Below the pieces are notes generated by a model, which was not told where the DNA came from, ran no database searches, and saw nothing but the letters and a program-made list of their open reading frames with translations. 47,371 bases of DNA, taken from the NCBI GenBank assembly GCA_900753975.1, contig CAAEBC010000054.1, forward strand, positions 1-47,371, in the 5' to 3' direction. This DNA is from Clostridia bacterium. Lineage in GTDB: Bacteria; Bacillota; Clostridia; TANB77; UBA1234. Position 1 is the first letter of the stretch. Each line of letters opens with the position of its first letter. Below are positions 24,678 to 33,139 of the stretch, piece by piece. Made by a program: the position numbers and the translations under genes.

Positions 24678-26940
24678 ATGCTAATTTATTTAATATTTAG
24701 CATTATAGGTATTTTAACTGGACTATACTTGGAGTTTACTCTGAGTATGGTCCTTTATTTTTTACTTTTGCTTTTTTGTTTATTTATTTTGAAAGCTAAA
24801 AAGCTTGGAATACTAATATCTATGTGCTTATTAATTGTTTTTAATTTATATACATCAAGTCTTATTAATTCTTACGATTGCAGGTATATTGACGGAAGCT
24901 CGATTGAAAGTGAGTTTGAAATAGTTTCATATAGAGCTATTAAGGATTATTATGATAAATATATAGTAAAGTCAAAAGAAGGCAATAAGTTTATATTATA
25001 TTTGCCTCATGGTGATGAACTAAAGAAAGGTACACTAATTAATTTAAGCGGCGAATTTAGGCTGCCTGATTTAGCTAGAAATACAGGTGGTTTCAATTAT
25101 AGAAGATATTTAAATTCACAAAAAATATATGGAATTATACGTGCAAAAAATTATTACGTATCAAACTTAGCAAAATTTAATTTGATTTATTATATTCAAG
25201 ATGAAATTTACAAATCATTTGCAAGGCTTTTTCCTAAGGATGAAATGGGATTAATAATTGGGATGATGATAGGAGAAACAAAAGACATATCTGAAGATGT
25301 TTTAGAAAATTTTAAAACTACTGGAATCACTCATCTGATTGCAGTTTCTGGATCTAATGTTGTTTATGTTGTTGTTTTGGTACAGTTTTTATTTAAGAAA
25401 TTTTTTGGCAAGCGAGCTACATATTTTATTTCAATATTTTTTCTAATTCTATTTATGCTAATTTCGGGAGCATCAGCATCTGTGTGCAGAGCAACATTAA
25501 TGATAATTTTATCTATTTGTGCAGATATATTTTTCTTAAAATCAGATACTTTTTCAAATATTTTAACATCTGCTTTTTTCTTAATATTACTTAATCCTTT
25601 AGTAATTTATGATGTGGGATTTATTTTGTCTTTTGGTGGAACTCTTGGAATTGTTTTATTTTCTAAAGATTTTACTAGGCTTTTTAAAAGATTAGGAAAA
25701 CTTAATGAAACTTTGAGTGTTACTTGTAGTGCACAACTTATTTTAGCGCCAATAATGATGTATTATTTTAATACATTTTCGATTTTATCTATCGTAACAA
25801 ATATAATAGTTGTGCCGATTTCAGGAAGTATAACAATACTTGGTTTTGTTGTCTTTATAATTTCTAAAATTTCGTTTCCTATTGCTAAGTTAATAGCAAA
25901 TTCTTTGTATGTTTTAGCGACATTTACTATATGGGTAGCAAATATGTTTTCGAAAATTCCTTTTTCTTTGATAAGGACTATAACACCAAATGTTTTTGAA
26001 ATATTTTTGTTTTACTTTGTGGTATTTTATTTTGCTAATTTAAAAGTAAGAGGCAAAAAATATAGATTTATTGGAGAGGCGCAAAATAACGAGACAAAGG
26101 TTACGAAAATGCTTGCTAATATAAGACCTATATGGGTTATAGCTTTTATTGTAATTTTTGCTTTTTCAGAAATAATTTATTATAAAATTCCTAGAAACTA
26201 TCTAGATATAAGCTGTATAGACGTTGGACAAGGTGACTCTGTTTTAATTGAAACAGATAGCAGAAAGTTTATACTTATAGATGGTGGGGGGAACGAAAAT
26301 TACGATGTTGGTGAAAATATACTGCTTCCTTACTTACTGGATAGACGAGTTTTAAATATAGATACAATTTTTTCGTCGCATTCGGATGTTGACCATTTGA
26401 ATGGTATTATTACGGCTTTAAAAAATATGCATGTTAACAATGTTGTTATTGGTAAAGGTGCTTTAGGCTATGAAAAGGTTTATCGAATTGCTGAAAGTAA
26501 GAATGTAAAGGTTATTGAAGTGCAAAAGGGTGATGTTTTAGAAATAGGAAATTTGGTTTTTGAAGTATTATCGCCAAGTATGGAATTGGACAATAATAAT
26601 GTTAATGATTATTCGTTGGTTTTCAAACTTATATATGGAAAAAAGAGTATGCTTTTTACTGGCGATATTAGTGCTGTGGCAGAACGGCAAGTTATATAAT
26701 GTGAAGTCGGATATTTTGAAAGTTGCTCATCATGGGTCTAAGTATTCTAGTGATGAGGAGTTATTGAAGAGAGTTAGACCGTGTTTGTCTTTAATTGAGG
26801 TTGGGAAGGATAATAGATTTGGGCATCCAGATTCAAATGTTGTAAATAGACTTAGGAGGTATTCTGAAGTTTATACGACAGCAGAATGTGGCGAAATTCG
26901 AATTAGAATGTATCAAAATTCCATTAAAATTATAGAGTAA
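24678..26940 (+). pseudogene. comEC: DNA uptake channel ComEC/Rec2, frameshifted near the C terminus
   Basis: From ATG 24678 (AAGGGG upstream) 673 codons encode the N-terminal membrane and DUF4131-like part, the competence domain (EMGLIIGMMIGETKDIS, GITHLIAVSGSNVVYVV, ISGASASVCRATLM) and the start of the metallo-beta-lactamase domain (DVGQGDSVLIET, SSHSDVDHLNG, LFTGDIS), ending at TAA 26697-26699. The missing end (SDILKVAHHGSKYSSDEELL, GHPDSNVVNRL) continues in the +1 frame to TAA 26938-26940. One extra base near 26680-26697 explains it. The channel part is complete, so partial function, an error or true loss are all possible. Confidence 0.88.
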
Positions 26941-26994
26941 GGTAATTTTACCTTTTAAGATAAAAATCTTTATTTTAGAAATTAGAAGGCAGGG

Positions 26995-27143
26995 CAGTTA
27001 AAGTTAAAGAAATCCTGCGAACCTTGATAAAACTTTTATCCGCTAGGTTTGTCAAGGTAGTATTGCTATCGCAATCTCCACCTTGACAAAAAACGCTACT
27101 AAAAGTATTATCAAGGTCCGCAGGATTTCTTTAACTTTAACTG
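26995..27143 (+). repeat. Variable-arm hairpin element, copy 2
   Basis: Left arm 26995-27025 and right arm 27113-27143 are 31-nt inverted copies with one A/C mismatch. Core 27026-27112 is again 87 nt and differs from copy 1 at only a few positions; its tip is AGTA-TTGC-TATC-GCAA-TCTCC. Arms (CAGTTAAAGTTAAAG...) share nothing with the other copies. Lies 54 nt after comEC and before the BofC-like gene. Confidence 0.95.
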
Positions 27144-27213
27144 AAGGGTGGAAAAATTTGAATATTTTTTTAATTTTTGCAAAAAATACCTTTAAATAAA
27201 AGGAGGAGTTTGT

Positions 27214-27825
27214 ATGCCAAAGTTTATGAGGTATTTTTTGTTTGGATTTGTTTTTATTTTAGGAATGTCTGTTGGTACTTATTTTGGGATTGATAGGAAT
27301 AAAACTATATTGCAAAAGGAGGATAAGGTTAAGGAGATTGTTCCGGTTCAGGATGTTGTTATACGAAATACGCAATCGGAGAAAAGTCCTGAGCCTCAGG
27401 TTATTGAAACTGTTGTTGATGAGACTAAGATATCACCGTATGCTAAGTTAATAATTGAGAAGAAGTTTACTAAGTGCGGTCATACTACGGTTGAGGTTAT
27501 TGATGTTCCGAATGAACTGATTAATATGACTGAAAAAGAGATTATGAAGATGTATGAAAATTGGGAGATTCGTGCATTTAATTCTAAGGAAGTGTCGTTA
27601 TATAGGGAGATTGCAGCTAATTGCAATGATCATTTTGTTTTAAAGGACAAGGGTGGTTTTTTGGCTATATATACTAATGTTAATGGTGATAAGATGAATT
27701 TGAAAGAGGTAACGGATATTGATGTTTCAAATTTGCCTTCTGGTGATATAGAGAATTTGAAAAAGGGAATTTATGTTTATGGTCAAGATGAGCTCTCGAG
27801 TATTATTGAGGATTTTAATTCGTAA
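27214..27825 (+). CDS. BofC C-terminal domain-like protein
   Basis: 203 aa, ATG after AAAGGAGGAG. One N-terminal membrane segment (YFLFGFVFILGMSVGTYFGI), a variable linker, then about 75-203: IEKKFTKCGHTTVEVIDVPNEL, MTEKEIMKMYENWEI, DHFVLKDKGGFLAIY, and a final IENLKKGIYVYGQDELSSIIEDF that resembles the BofC C-terminal domain. In Bacillus BofC is an intercompartmental checkpoint protein that restrains SpoIVB; in Clostridia the related proteins are less studied. Sporulation role is inferred. Confidence 0.7.
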   Translation: MPKFMRYFLFGFVFILGMSVGTYFGIDRNKTILQKEDKVKEIVPVQDVVIRNTQSEKSPEPQVIETVVDETKISPYAKLIIEKKFTKCGHTTVEVIDVPNELINMTEKEIMKMYENWEIRAFNSKEVSLYREIAANCNDHFVLKDKGGFLAIYTNVNGDKMNLKEVTDIDVSNLPSGDIENLKKGIYVYGQDELSSIIEDFNS

Positions 27826-27829
27826 ATAG

Positions 27830-27858
27830 TTGACAATAATATGCACATTATGTATAAT
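27830..27858 (+). promoter_or_regulatory. Consensus promoter before the 155-aa gene
   Basis: TTGACA, 17 nt, TATAAT. It shares GTTGACAATAAT and TTATGTATAATG with the promoter at 28580, although 750 bp away. Confidence 0.9.
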
Positions 27859-27968
27859 GCTTTCGTAACGATGTTTTTGGATGTGCCTATGTTTTATGGA
27901 GGTGGAGATAGTACTAATTCGTTTCTTGTTGCTTGAACTGCACTGACTTGCATGGAGGGGGATATGTT

Positions 27969-28436
27969 ATGGCAGATAGAAACAAGGTAGAAAGGGAACT
28001 TAAGTCTATTTTTACTAGGAAATGGAAAGAACAGGAACAGAAAGAGGAGTGTCGAAAGAAGAAGATTAAGGACTTGGCGGATGAAGCTGTTTTTTGCATT
28101 GTTAGCGAGATGAAGAAGACGGCAAATTCTTTGAGTAAGGGCGACAAACGGCTGAATAAGGTTACGATTAAGGTAGATAATGCTTTTTTTATTTCTGCCA
28201 AGAGTCGTAATTTGTATTCGAGGTTTTGCTATACTATGAAAAATCCCAAGACTGAAAAGTTTTGCTTTTCAAGTTCTTTGACCCTGAAAACTCAAGAAGA
28301 GGAATCTTTTTTTATTCAAGCTGTAATGGCAAAGCTTCCTGACGCTACTACTTATGCGGTAAATTGCGTGGATGATAATTCATTCTTCGCGGGTAATCAT
28401 TATTCCTTTGAGATTACGTTGAATTTCGAGATGTAA
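27969..28436 (+). CDS. Unknown protein, paralogue of the 219-aa gene downstream (155 aa)
   Basis: Not recognised. ATG 27969 follows GGAGGGGG. A charged N-terminal helix (RNKVERELKSIFTRKWKEQEQKEECRKKK), then LADEAVFCIVSEMKK, NAFFISAKSRNLYS, a block LTLKTQEEESFFIQAVMAKL and a final FFAGNHYSFEITL. No membrane segment, so cytoplasmic. The same four blocks occur in the next gene, so the pair arose by duplication. A leader of about 110 nt separates promoter and start. An in-frame CGG codon is at 28149. Confidence 0.7.
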   Translation: MADRNKVERELKSIFTRKWKEQEQKEECRKKKIKDLADEAVFCIVSEMKKTANSLSKGDKRLNKVTIKVDNAFFISAKSRNLYSRFCYTMKNPKTEKFCFSSSLTLKTQEEESFFIQAVMAKLPDATTYAVNCVDDNSFFAGNHYSFEITLNFEM

Positions 28437-28445
28437 ATTATAAAA

Positions 28446-28483
28446 AACCTGTAATGGATATGAATGCCGTTACAGGTTTTTTT
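28446..28483 (+). terminator. Terminator of the 155-aa gene
   Basis: AACCTGTAATGG (28446-28457) pairs with CCGTTACAGGTT (28467-28478), 12 bp with one T-G, then TTTTT. Confidence 0.9.
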
Positions 28484-28579
28484 GGTTGATTGTAGAAAGA
28501 TTAGAAAATAAATCGATTGCAGAATAATATGCAAAAACGTATTTTAACAGTTTAATCAAAATAAAATTTTTCAAAACAG

Positions 28580-28608
28580 TTGACAATAATTATGGATTTA
28601 TGTATAAT
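28580..28608 (+). promoter_or_regulatory. Consensus promoter before the 219-aa gene
   Basis: TTGACA, 17 nt, TATAAT. Followed by a 125-nt leader in which TTGCCC (28636 region) can pair with GGGGCAA (28671 region) followed by TTTTATT, a possible attenuator. Confidence 0.85.
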
Positions 28609-28732
28609 GTGACAGTCGGTTATGAACTTTTGAACTTGCCCGTATTTTTGGGGAGGTGAATTTTATTGTAGGGGCAATTTTATTACTCTATTTTCAACGT
28701 TATTTTTCGACTTTTAACAGGAGGAATGAATT

Positions 28733-29392
28733 ATGTCTATTTTTAAGAAACGTACTCGTATGAACTCTGGTACTTCTATTAACCATGAAACGGAGGTTTC
28801 AACTGTTATCGAAGCTAACGCTATAACAGGAGATGCTTCTGGCAATCATGAAGCTGAGACTTCAATTGTTTCTGACGTTAACGCAACGACCGAAAATTGT
28901 AGTGAGGTGCAGTTTATGGATAATAACAATAAAACTATTGAAAAATTAAAAGATATCCTAGAGAAAAGGTGGGAAGAACAAGAAAAAAAGGCAAGTATAC
29001 CTTATGAGGAAATGTTTCAAGAACTTGTTGATGAAGCAGTTTATCTAATAAAAGATGGCTGGAAGTCAAATGCAGAATTTGGCTATAATTACCAAGAACG
29101 AGTAGACGATGAAGTTACTTTGAAAAAGTATGATGCATTTTTTGTTTCTGATGAGAATCGTAGATTGTATAGTAATTCATCTGCAACTACGTATCCAAAA
29201 ACAAATAAGTCTTGTTTCTTTGAAACTCTAACAATACCTACTGTGGAAGAGGAACAACGTTTTGTTGATTGCGTAATGGCAAAACTTCCTCCAGAAACGA
29301 AGTATGAAATGTTTGTCGAGAAATGTGATGGCTTTTCAGCTGGCAGACATTACACATTTGCAATCACGTTTCCTGCTCCAAAGCGAAGCTGA
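28733..29392 (+). CDS. Unknown protein, paralogue of the 155-aa gene upstream (219 aa)
   Basis: Not recognised. ATG after AGGAGG. Residues 15-60 hold two rough repeats (NHETEVSTVIEANA / NHEAETSIVSDVNA), absent from the smaller paralogue. From about 66 it follows the same plan: helical LKDILEKRWEEQEKK, LVDEAVYLIKDGWKS, DAFFVSDENRRLYS, LTIPTVEEEQRFVDCVMAKLP and FSAGRHYTFAITF. Soluble, acidic. Same promoter type, so the two are probably co-regulated though separately transcribed. Confidence 0.7.
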   Translation: MSIFKKRTRMNSGTSINHETEVSTVIEANAITGDASGNHEAETSIVSDVNATTENCSEVQFMDNNNKTIEKLKDILEKRWEEQEKKASIPYEEMFQELVDEAVYLIKDGWKSNAEFGYNYQERVDDEVTLKKYDAFFVSDENRRLYSNSSATTYPKTNKSCFFETLTIPTVEEEQRFVDCVMAKLPPETKYEMFVEKCDGFSAGRHYTFAITFPAPKRS

Positions 29393-29399
29393 CAATAAA

Positions 29400-29425
29400 C
29401 GTAAGAGTTTAAATCAACTCTTGCG
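29400..29425 (+). terminator. Weak hairpin after the 219-aa gene
   Basis: CGTAAGAGTT (29400-29409) pairs with AACTCTTGCG (29416-29425), 10 bp, but no T run follows. Confidence 0.4.
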
Positions 29426-29435
29426 GTAAATATAT

Positions 29436-29490
29436 TTAAAAAGAGAAAGGCTTACTTAGCGATGTCGCTTAGTAGCCTTTCTCAGTTTTT
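29436..29490. terminator. Bidirectional terminator between the 219-aa gene and clpE
   Basis: GAGAAAGGCT (29443-29452) pairs with AGCCTTTCTC (29474-29483) and the stem continues inward over TAGCGA/TCGCT. A T run follows on both strands (GTTTTT on plus, TTTTT on minus). Confidence 0.85.
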
Positions 29491-29504
29491 ATTTTAGTAC
29501 TAAA

Positions 29505-31802
29505 TTATTTTACAGTAACTTTGTTATTTACTAAAACCATTTTAACTTTTTGATTTGGTATTAGTTCATTTTTTAATAAACATTCTGCAAGTTCGTTTTC
29601 AATGTATTTTTGGATAGCTCTACGAAGTGGGCGAGCGCCATATTTTGGTTCATAGCCTTTTTCAAGTATATATTCTTTTACTTTCTTATCAAATGTAATG
29701 AATATATTTTTTTCAGCAAGTTCATCAGTAATTTCTGAAAGCATTAAATCGACTATTTGTAGCAATTCATTTTTATTAAGTTCATGGAAGATTATAGTTT
29801 CATCAACACGATTTAAAAATTCTGGTCTGAATGTTTGTTTAAGTGCAGCTTCAACTCTTGCATCAACAAGACTGCTTTCTTCACGATTAAATCCAATCCC
29901 GTTGCTGTTTAGATTTGAACCTGCATTTGATGTCATTATAATTATTGTATTATCAAAATTTATAACTCTGCCTTGAGAATCGGTAAGTCTGCCATCATCT
30001 AATACTTGAAGCAACAAGTTAAATACGTCACTATGTGCTTTTTCTATTTCATCAAATAAAATAAGCGAATATGGATTTCTTCTAACTTTCTCGGTAAGTT
30101 GTCCAGCATCATCATAACCAACATATCCTGGAGGAGAACCGATTAATTTAGAAACTGAATGACTTTCCATGTATTCTGACATATCAACTCTTATTATTGC
30201 TTCTTCAGTTCCAAATAATTCATAAGCTAATGCTTTTGCAAGCTCAGTTTTACCAACACCTGTAGGTCCAACAAAAATAAAAGAAGGTGGACGTTTTTTA
30301 GATTTTAAACCTGCACGATTTCTTCTTATAGCATTTGAAACAGCAGACACTGCAGCATCTTGACCGATTAATCTTTTATGCAAGTTCTTTTCTAGGTTTA
30401 GTAGTTTTTCTGCTTCTGTTTCTGAAATTTTAGAAGCTGGAATTCTTGTCCAAGTTTCAATTACTTTTGCAACATCTTCAATATTAAGTTCAAGCTCAAC
30501 ATTTCCTTGTGAAATTTCAGCTATTTGATTTAATATTGCAGTTTCGTGTGATTTAAGATTAGCTAATTTTTCGTAGTCCGGAGTTTTATTTGGGTCGTCT
30601 GAATTTTCTTCGTTTTCTTTTTCCTCTTGAACTTTAGCTAAATCTTCTTTAAGTATTTCCAAAGTACTAAGTACTTTATTTGTTAAATTAACTTTTGAGC
30701 AAGCTTCATCTAATATATCTATAGCCTTATCTGGCAAAAATCTATCATGAGTATATTTTTCAGACATAATCACTATTTGACGAATTAATTCATCAGAAAC
30801 TTTTACATGATGATAGTCTTCGTAGTAACTTTTAATACCAGAAAGAATTTTAATACTTTGCTCAATAGTTGGTTCTTCAACCATAACTGTTTGAAAACGT
30901 CTTTCTAGCGCTGCATCTTTTTCGATATATTTTCTATACTCTTTAAGAGTAGTAGTACCAATTATTTGTATATCTCCATTAGATAAAGCTGGCTTTAAAA
31001 TATTTGCTGCATTCATTGTATGATCTGCATCACCACCAGCGCCAACAATATTATGAATTTCATCTATAACAAGAATAATATTTTTAGCAAGTCTACATTC
31101 TTCTATAAGAGCCTTCATACGTGCTTCAAACTGGCCCCTAAACTGAGTTCCAGCAACCATAGATGTCATATCTATTTGGTATATTTCGCTTTTTAAAAGT
31201 TTAGCTGGTGCGTCTTGGTTTGCAATTTTAAGAGCTAAGCCTTGGGCAATAGCTGTTTTACCAACACCCGGCTCGCCAATTAAACAAGGATTGTTTTTGG
31301 TACGCCTATTTAAAATTTGAGTAACCCTTTCTATCTCATTGTCTCTACCAATTAATACGTCAATTTCGCCATTTTTAGCTTTTTCTGTTAGATTAATTCC
31401 GTAGGTATCAAGAATTTTTCTTTTTTTAGATTTATTTTTTTCAGTATTTTTTTCGTTTTGTTTTTGTGTTGTAGATGAAGATTTTTCATCTTTTTTTCCA
31501 AACATAGATGCCATCATAGAGGCAAGAGAAGATGGGTTTTCAGAATCATTTTCCATTCCCTCAAGCATTTCTTCAGGCATTTCTATTTCAGACATTGAAT
31601 CCATAATCTCGTTAAATTGATTATTTAAGTTTTCAATATCTTCTTCAGAAGCACCATATTGTTGCATCATGCTAGCAAGGGGATTTATTCCTCTTTCTTT
31701 AGCACAAGCAAGACATAGCCCATCCATATGTGGTTTACCATCAACAATTTTATTAACAAAAACGACTGCTGGATTTTTTTTACAAACCGAACATAATGTC
31801 AT
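29505..31802 (-). CDS. clpE: ClpE-type AAA+ unfoldase (ClpP partner) with N-terminal zinc finger
   Basis: 765 aa. The N-terminal zinc finger uses C4, C7, C30, C33 (CSVC...CLAC), the mark of ClpE; a Gln/Glu/Ser-rich linker follows instead of the ClpC double repeat. AAA-1 has GEPGVGKTA and VIDEIHNIVGAG; a coiled middle domain is at about 390-450; AAA-2 has GPTGVGKTE, VDMSEYMESHSVSKLIG and GARPLRRAIQ. A GIGF loop after NAGSNLNSN is the ClpP-docking tripeptide type. Unfolds damaged proteins for ClpP. AAAGGAG precedes ATG. Leader hairpin and promoter at 31829-31887. Confidence 0.9.
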   Translation of the reverse strand: MTLCSVCKKNPAVVFVNKIVDGKPHMDGLCLACAKERGINPLASMMQQYGASEEDIENLNNQFNEIMDSMSEIEMPEEMLEGMENDSENPSSLASMMASMFGKKDEKSSSTTQKQNEKNTEKNKSKKRKILDTYGINLTEKAKNGEIDVLIGRDNEIERVTQILNRRTKNNPCLIGEPGVGKTAIAQGLALKIANQDAPAKLLKSEIYQIDMTSMVAGTQFRGQFEARMKALIEECRLAKNIILVIDEIHNIVGAGGDADHTMNAANILKPALSNGDIQIIGTTTLKEYRKYIEKDAALERRFQTVMVEEPTIEQSIKILSGIKSYYEDYHHVKVSDELIRQIVIMSEKYTHDRFLPDKAIDILDEACSKVNLTNKVLSTLEILKEDLAKVQEEKENEENSDDPNKTPDYEKLANLKSHETAILNQIAEISQGNVELELNIEDVAKVIETWTRIPASKISETEAEKLLNLEKNLHKRLIGQDAAVSAVSNAIRRNRAGLKSKKRPPSFIFVGPTGVGKTELAKALAYELFGTEEAIIRVDMSEYMESHSVSKLIGSPPGYVGYDDAGQLTEKVRRNPYSLILFDEIEKAHSDVFNLLLQVLDDGRLTDSQGRVINFDNTIIIMTSNAGSNLNSNGIGFNREESSLVDARVEAALKQTFRPEFLNRVDETIIFHELNKNELLQIVDLMLSEITDELAEKNIFITFDKKVKEYILEKGYEPKYGARPLRRAIQKYIENELAECLLKNELIPNQKVKMVLVNNKVTVK

Positions 31803-31828
31803 TTTTAATCTCCTTTAAAATTAGATTT

Positions 31829-31887
31829 CGCTGAATGAAAACACTCAACGTAAATTAAATATTACTGTATTTTAGCCTAAAAGTCAA
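31829..31887 (-). promoter_or_regulatory. clpE promoter and leader hairpin
   Basis: On the minus strand TTGACT (31887-31882), 17 nt, TAATAT (31864-31859). The leader contains CGTTGAGTG-TTTT-CATTCAGCG (31850-31829), a 9-bp stem-loop with two G-T pairs close to the ribosome site. I see neither a clear CtsR box nor a CIRCE element, the usual controls of clp genes. Confidence 0.65.
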
Positions 31888-32065
31888 TGGAAATACTGTG
31901 AAAATGGTAAGATGGAGTAAGGTTCACAATGCACAAAATTTATTTTCGATTTTTTGTCCCTTGAAATAAAAATAATATGGTATTATTAATGGTGTTGTTG
32001 GAATGAAAGTATAATTGTAAGGCTATATGTATTATTAGATGTAGTATTGAGATGGGGGAATAATC

Positions 32066-32656
32066 ATGGTAGCAAAAATGAGCAAGGAAAGCATTTCAAA
32101 AATGGAGAGATTATATGCAACATATAAAACGGCAATGTACAAAGAAGCTCTTTTGATTTTACGCGATCCAAACGATGCAGAGGACGTCATACAACAATCT
32201 TTTATGAAACTTATACCGTATACAGAGAATATAACAGAAGATAAACCAGGGATGACTTGTAATTTTTTAAAAACGGTTGTTAGAAATTTATCACGAGATT
32301 TTTTGAGAAGAAGGATGTATTTAAATTCGAATGAAGATTCAATCGACACTTTAGAAGATGATCATAATTTTTTAACTAGGTGCACGATTGATGTTGTTAT
32401 CGAAAAAGAGTCTATTGATAGAATTTCAAAGGCGATAGAAAGTTTACCACCTAAATTAAGAGATGTAGTTTTGCTTGAAAAGGTTTTTGGATATAGCAGA
32501 AAAGAGACTATTAGGCTTTTGAATAGTAATTATGAGACTTTAAAAAAGAGAATGACTAGGGCTAAAACACAGCTACTAAAAAATTTAACGGAGGAGGATT
32601 TAAATGGAGGTAGAAAAAATATTGGCAAAGTTCGAGGAAAGAATGTTTGTAAGTGA
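32066..32656 (+). CDS. ECF-type RNA polymerase sigma factor
   Basis: 196 aa, ATG at 32066 with GGGG 8 nt upstream. Region 2 is LYATYKTAMYKEALLILRDPNDAEDVIQQSFMKLI; region 4 is AIESLPPKLRDVVLLEKVFGYSRKETIRLLNSN..TLKKRMTRAKTQLL. Regions 1.1 and 3 are absent, as in ECF sigma factors. It directs a stress or surface regulon that cannot be told from here. Its last 53 nt overlap the next small gene, the usual place for an anti-sigma factor. A possible -10 TATTAT lies at 31981. Confidence 0.88.
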   Translation: MVAKMSKESISKMERLYATYKTAMYKEALLILRDPNDAEDVIQQSFMKLIPYTENITEDKPGMTCNFLKTVVRNLSRDFLRRRMYLNSNEDSIDTLEDDHNFLTRCTIDVVIEKESIDRISKAIESLPPKLRDVVLLEKVFGYSRKETIRLLNSNYETLKKRMTRAKTQLLKNLTEEDLNGGRKNIGKVRGKNVCK

Positions 32657-32768
32657 GAAAGATAGAGAGTTTAAAATACCAAAAGAAGTTCATTTTTCTG
32701 AGGAACATGAAAGGAAAATGAAAGAGATTTTTAAAATGGCACGAGAGGAAGAATTAAAAAGAAAATAG
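32604..32768 (+). CDS. Small charged protein overlapping the sigma factor gene (54 aa)
   Basis: ATG after GGAGGAGG, inside the 3' end of the sigma gene in another frame. Sequence: helical and charged (MEVEKILAKFEERMFVSEKD..., HFSEEHERKMKEIFKMAREEELKRK). Position fits an anti-sigma factor, but those normally continue into a transmembrane helix after such a basic end; here it stops at TAG and hairpin copy 3 begins 10 nt later. It may be the cytoplasmic stub of a truncated anti-sigma factor. Function inferred only from location. Confidence 0.65.
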   Translation: MEVEKILAKFEERMFVSEKDREFKIPKEVHFSEEHERKMKEIFKMAREEELKRK

Positions 32769-32778
32769 GTGTGGGGTT

Positions 32779-32937
32779 GTGAGTGAAATTTAAAAAAACA
32801 TCGAGCATGGGGTTGATAAAACTTTTATCCGCTACGTTTGTCAAGGTAGTATGGCTGGTGCCATCTCCACCTTGACAAAAAACGCTACTAAAAGTATTAT
32901 CAACCCCATGCTCGATGTTTTTTTAAATTTCACTCAC
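32779..32937 (+). repeat. Variable-arm hairpin element, copy 3
   Basis: Left arm 32779-32814 and right arm 32902-32937 are 36-nt perfect inverted copies. Core 32815-32901 is 87 nt, identical to copy 2 except one base in the internal loop (CGCTACG) and the tip, AGTA-TGGC-TGGT-GCCA-TCTCC. Lies 10 nt after the 54-aa gene; a REP-like repeat abuts its right end. Confidence 0.95.
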
Positions 32938-32990
32938 GAGAAAAAGGGACGGAGGAAAATTCTCATTTTTGAGAAAAAGGGACGGTCCTT
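32938..32990 (+). repeat. REP-like direct repeat with GGGACGG motif
   Basis: GAGAAAAAGGGACGG occurs at 32938-32952 and 32971-32985; between them GGAAAATTCTCATTTTTGAGAA can form a small hairpin, and the second copy ends GGGACGGTCC. I recall similar GGGACGG repeats between genes of other Clostridia, possibly REP-type; not verified. Confidence 0.6.
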
Positions 32991-33087
32991 GCAATTATTA
33001 GGCTTGTTATTTTCATCGAAGTTTTTGGGGGTAATAGTAATTTGAAGTTATTTTTCTAAAATAACTTGTATGTAAACTTGAAAAAAA

Positions 33088-33117
33088 TTGACGATTTGTG
33101 TAGAATGGTTCTATATT
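33088..33117 (+). promoter_or_regulatory. Promoter of scpB-addB-addA
   Basis: TTGACG, 18 nt, TATATT, 23 nt before the scpB start. Confidence 0.6.
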
Positions 33118-33139
33118 GATTAAAGAGGAGATTTGTTGT

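Noticed and set aside
27870..27932. Leader peptide in the 5' region of the 155-aa gene
   Set aside because: An ATG opens about 20 codons, but there is no ribosome site and no regulatory codon pattern.
31829..31850. CIRCE element in the clpE leader
   Set aside because: The sequence does not match TTAGCACTC-N9-GAGTGCTAA; the loop is 4 nt and the stem bases differ.
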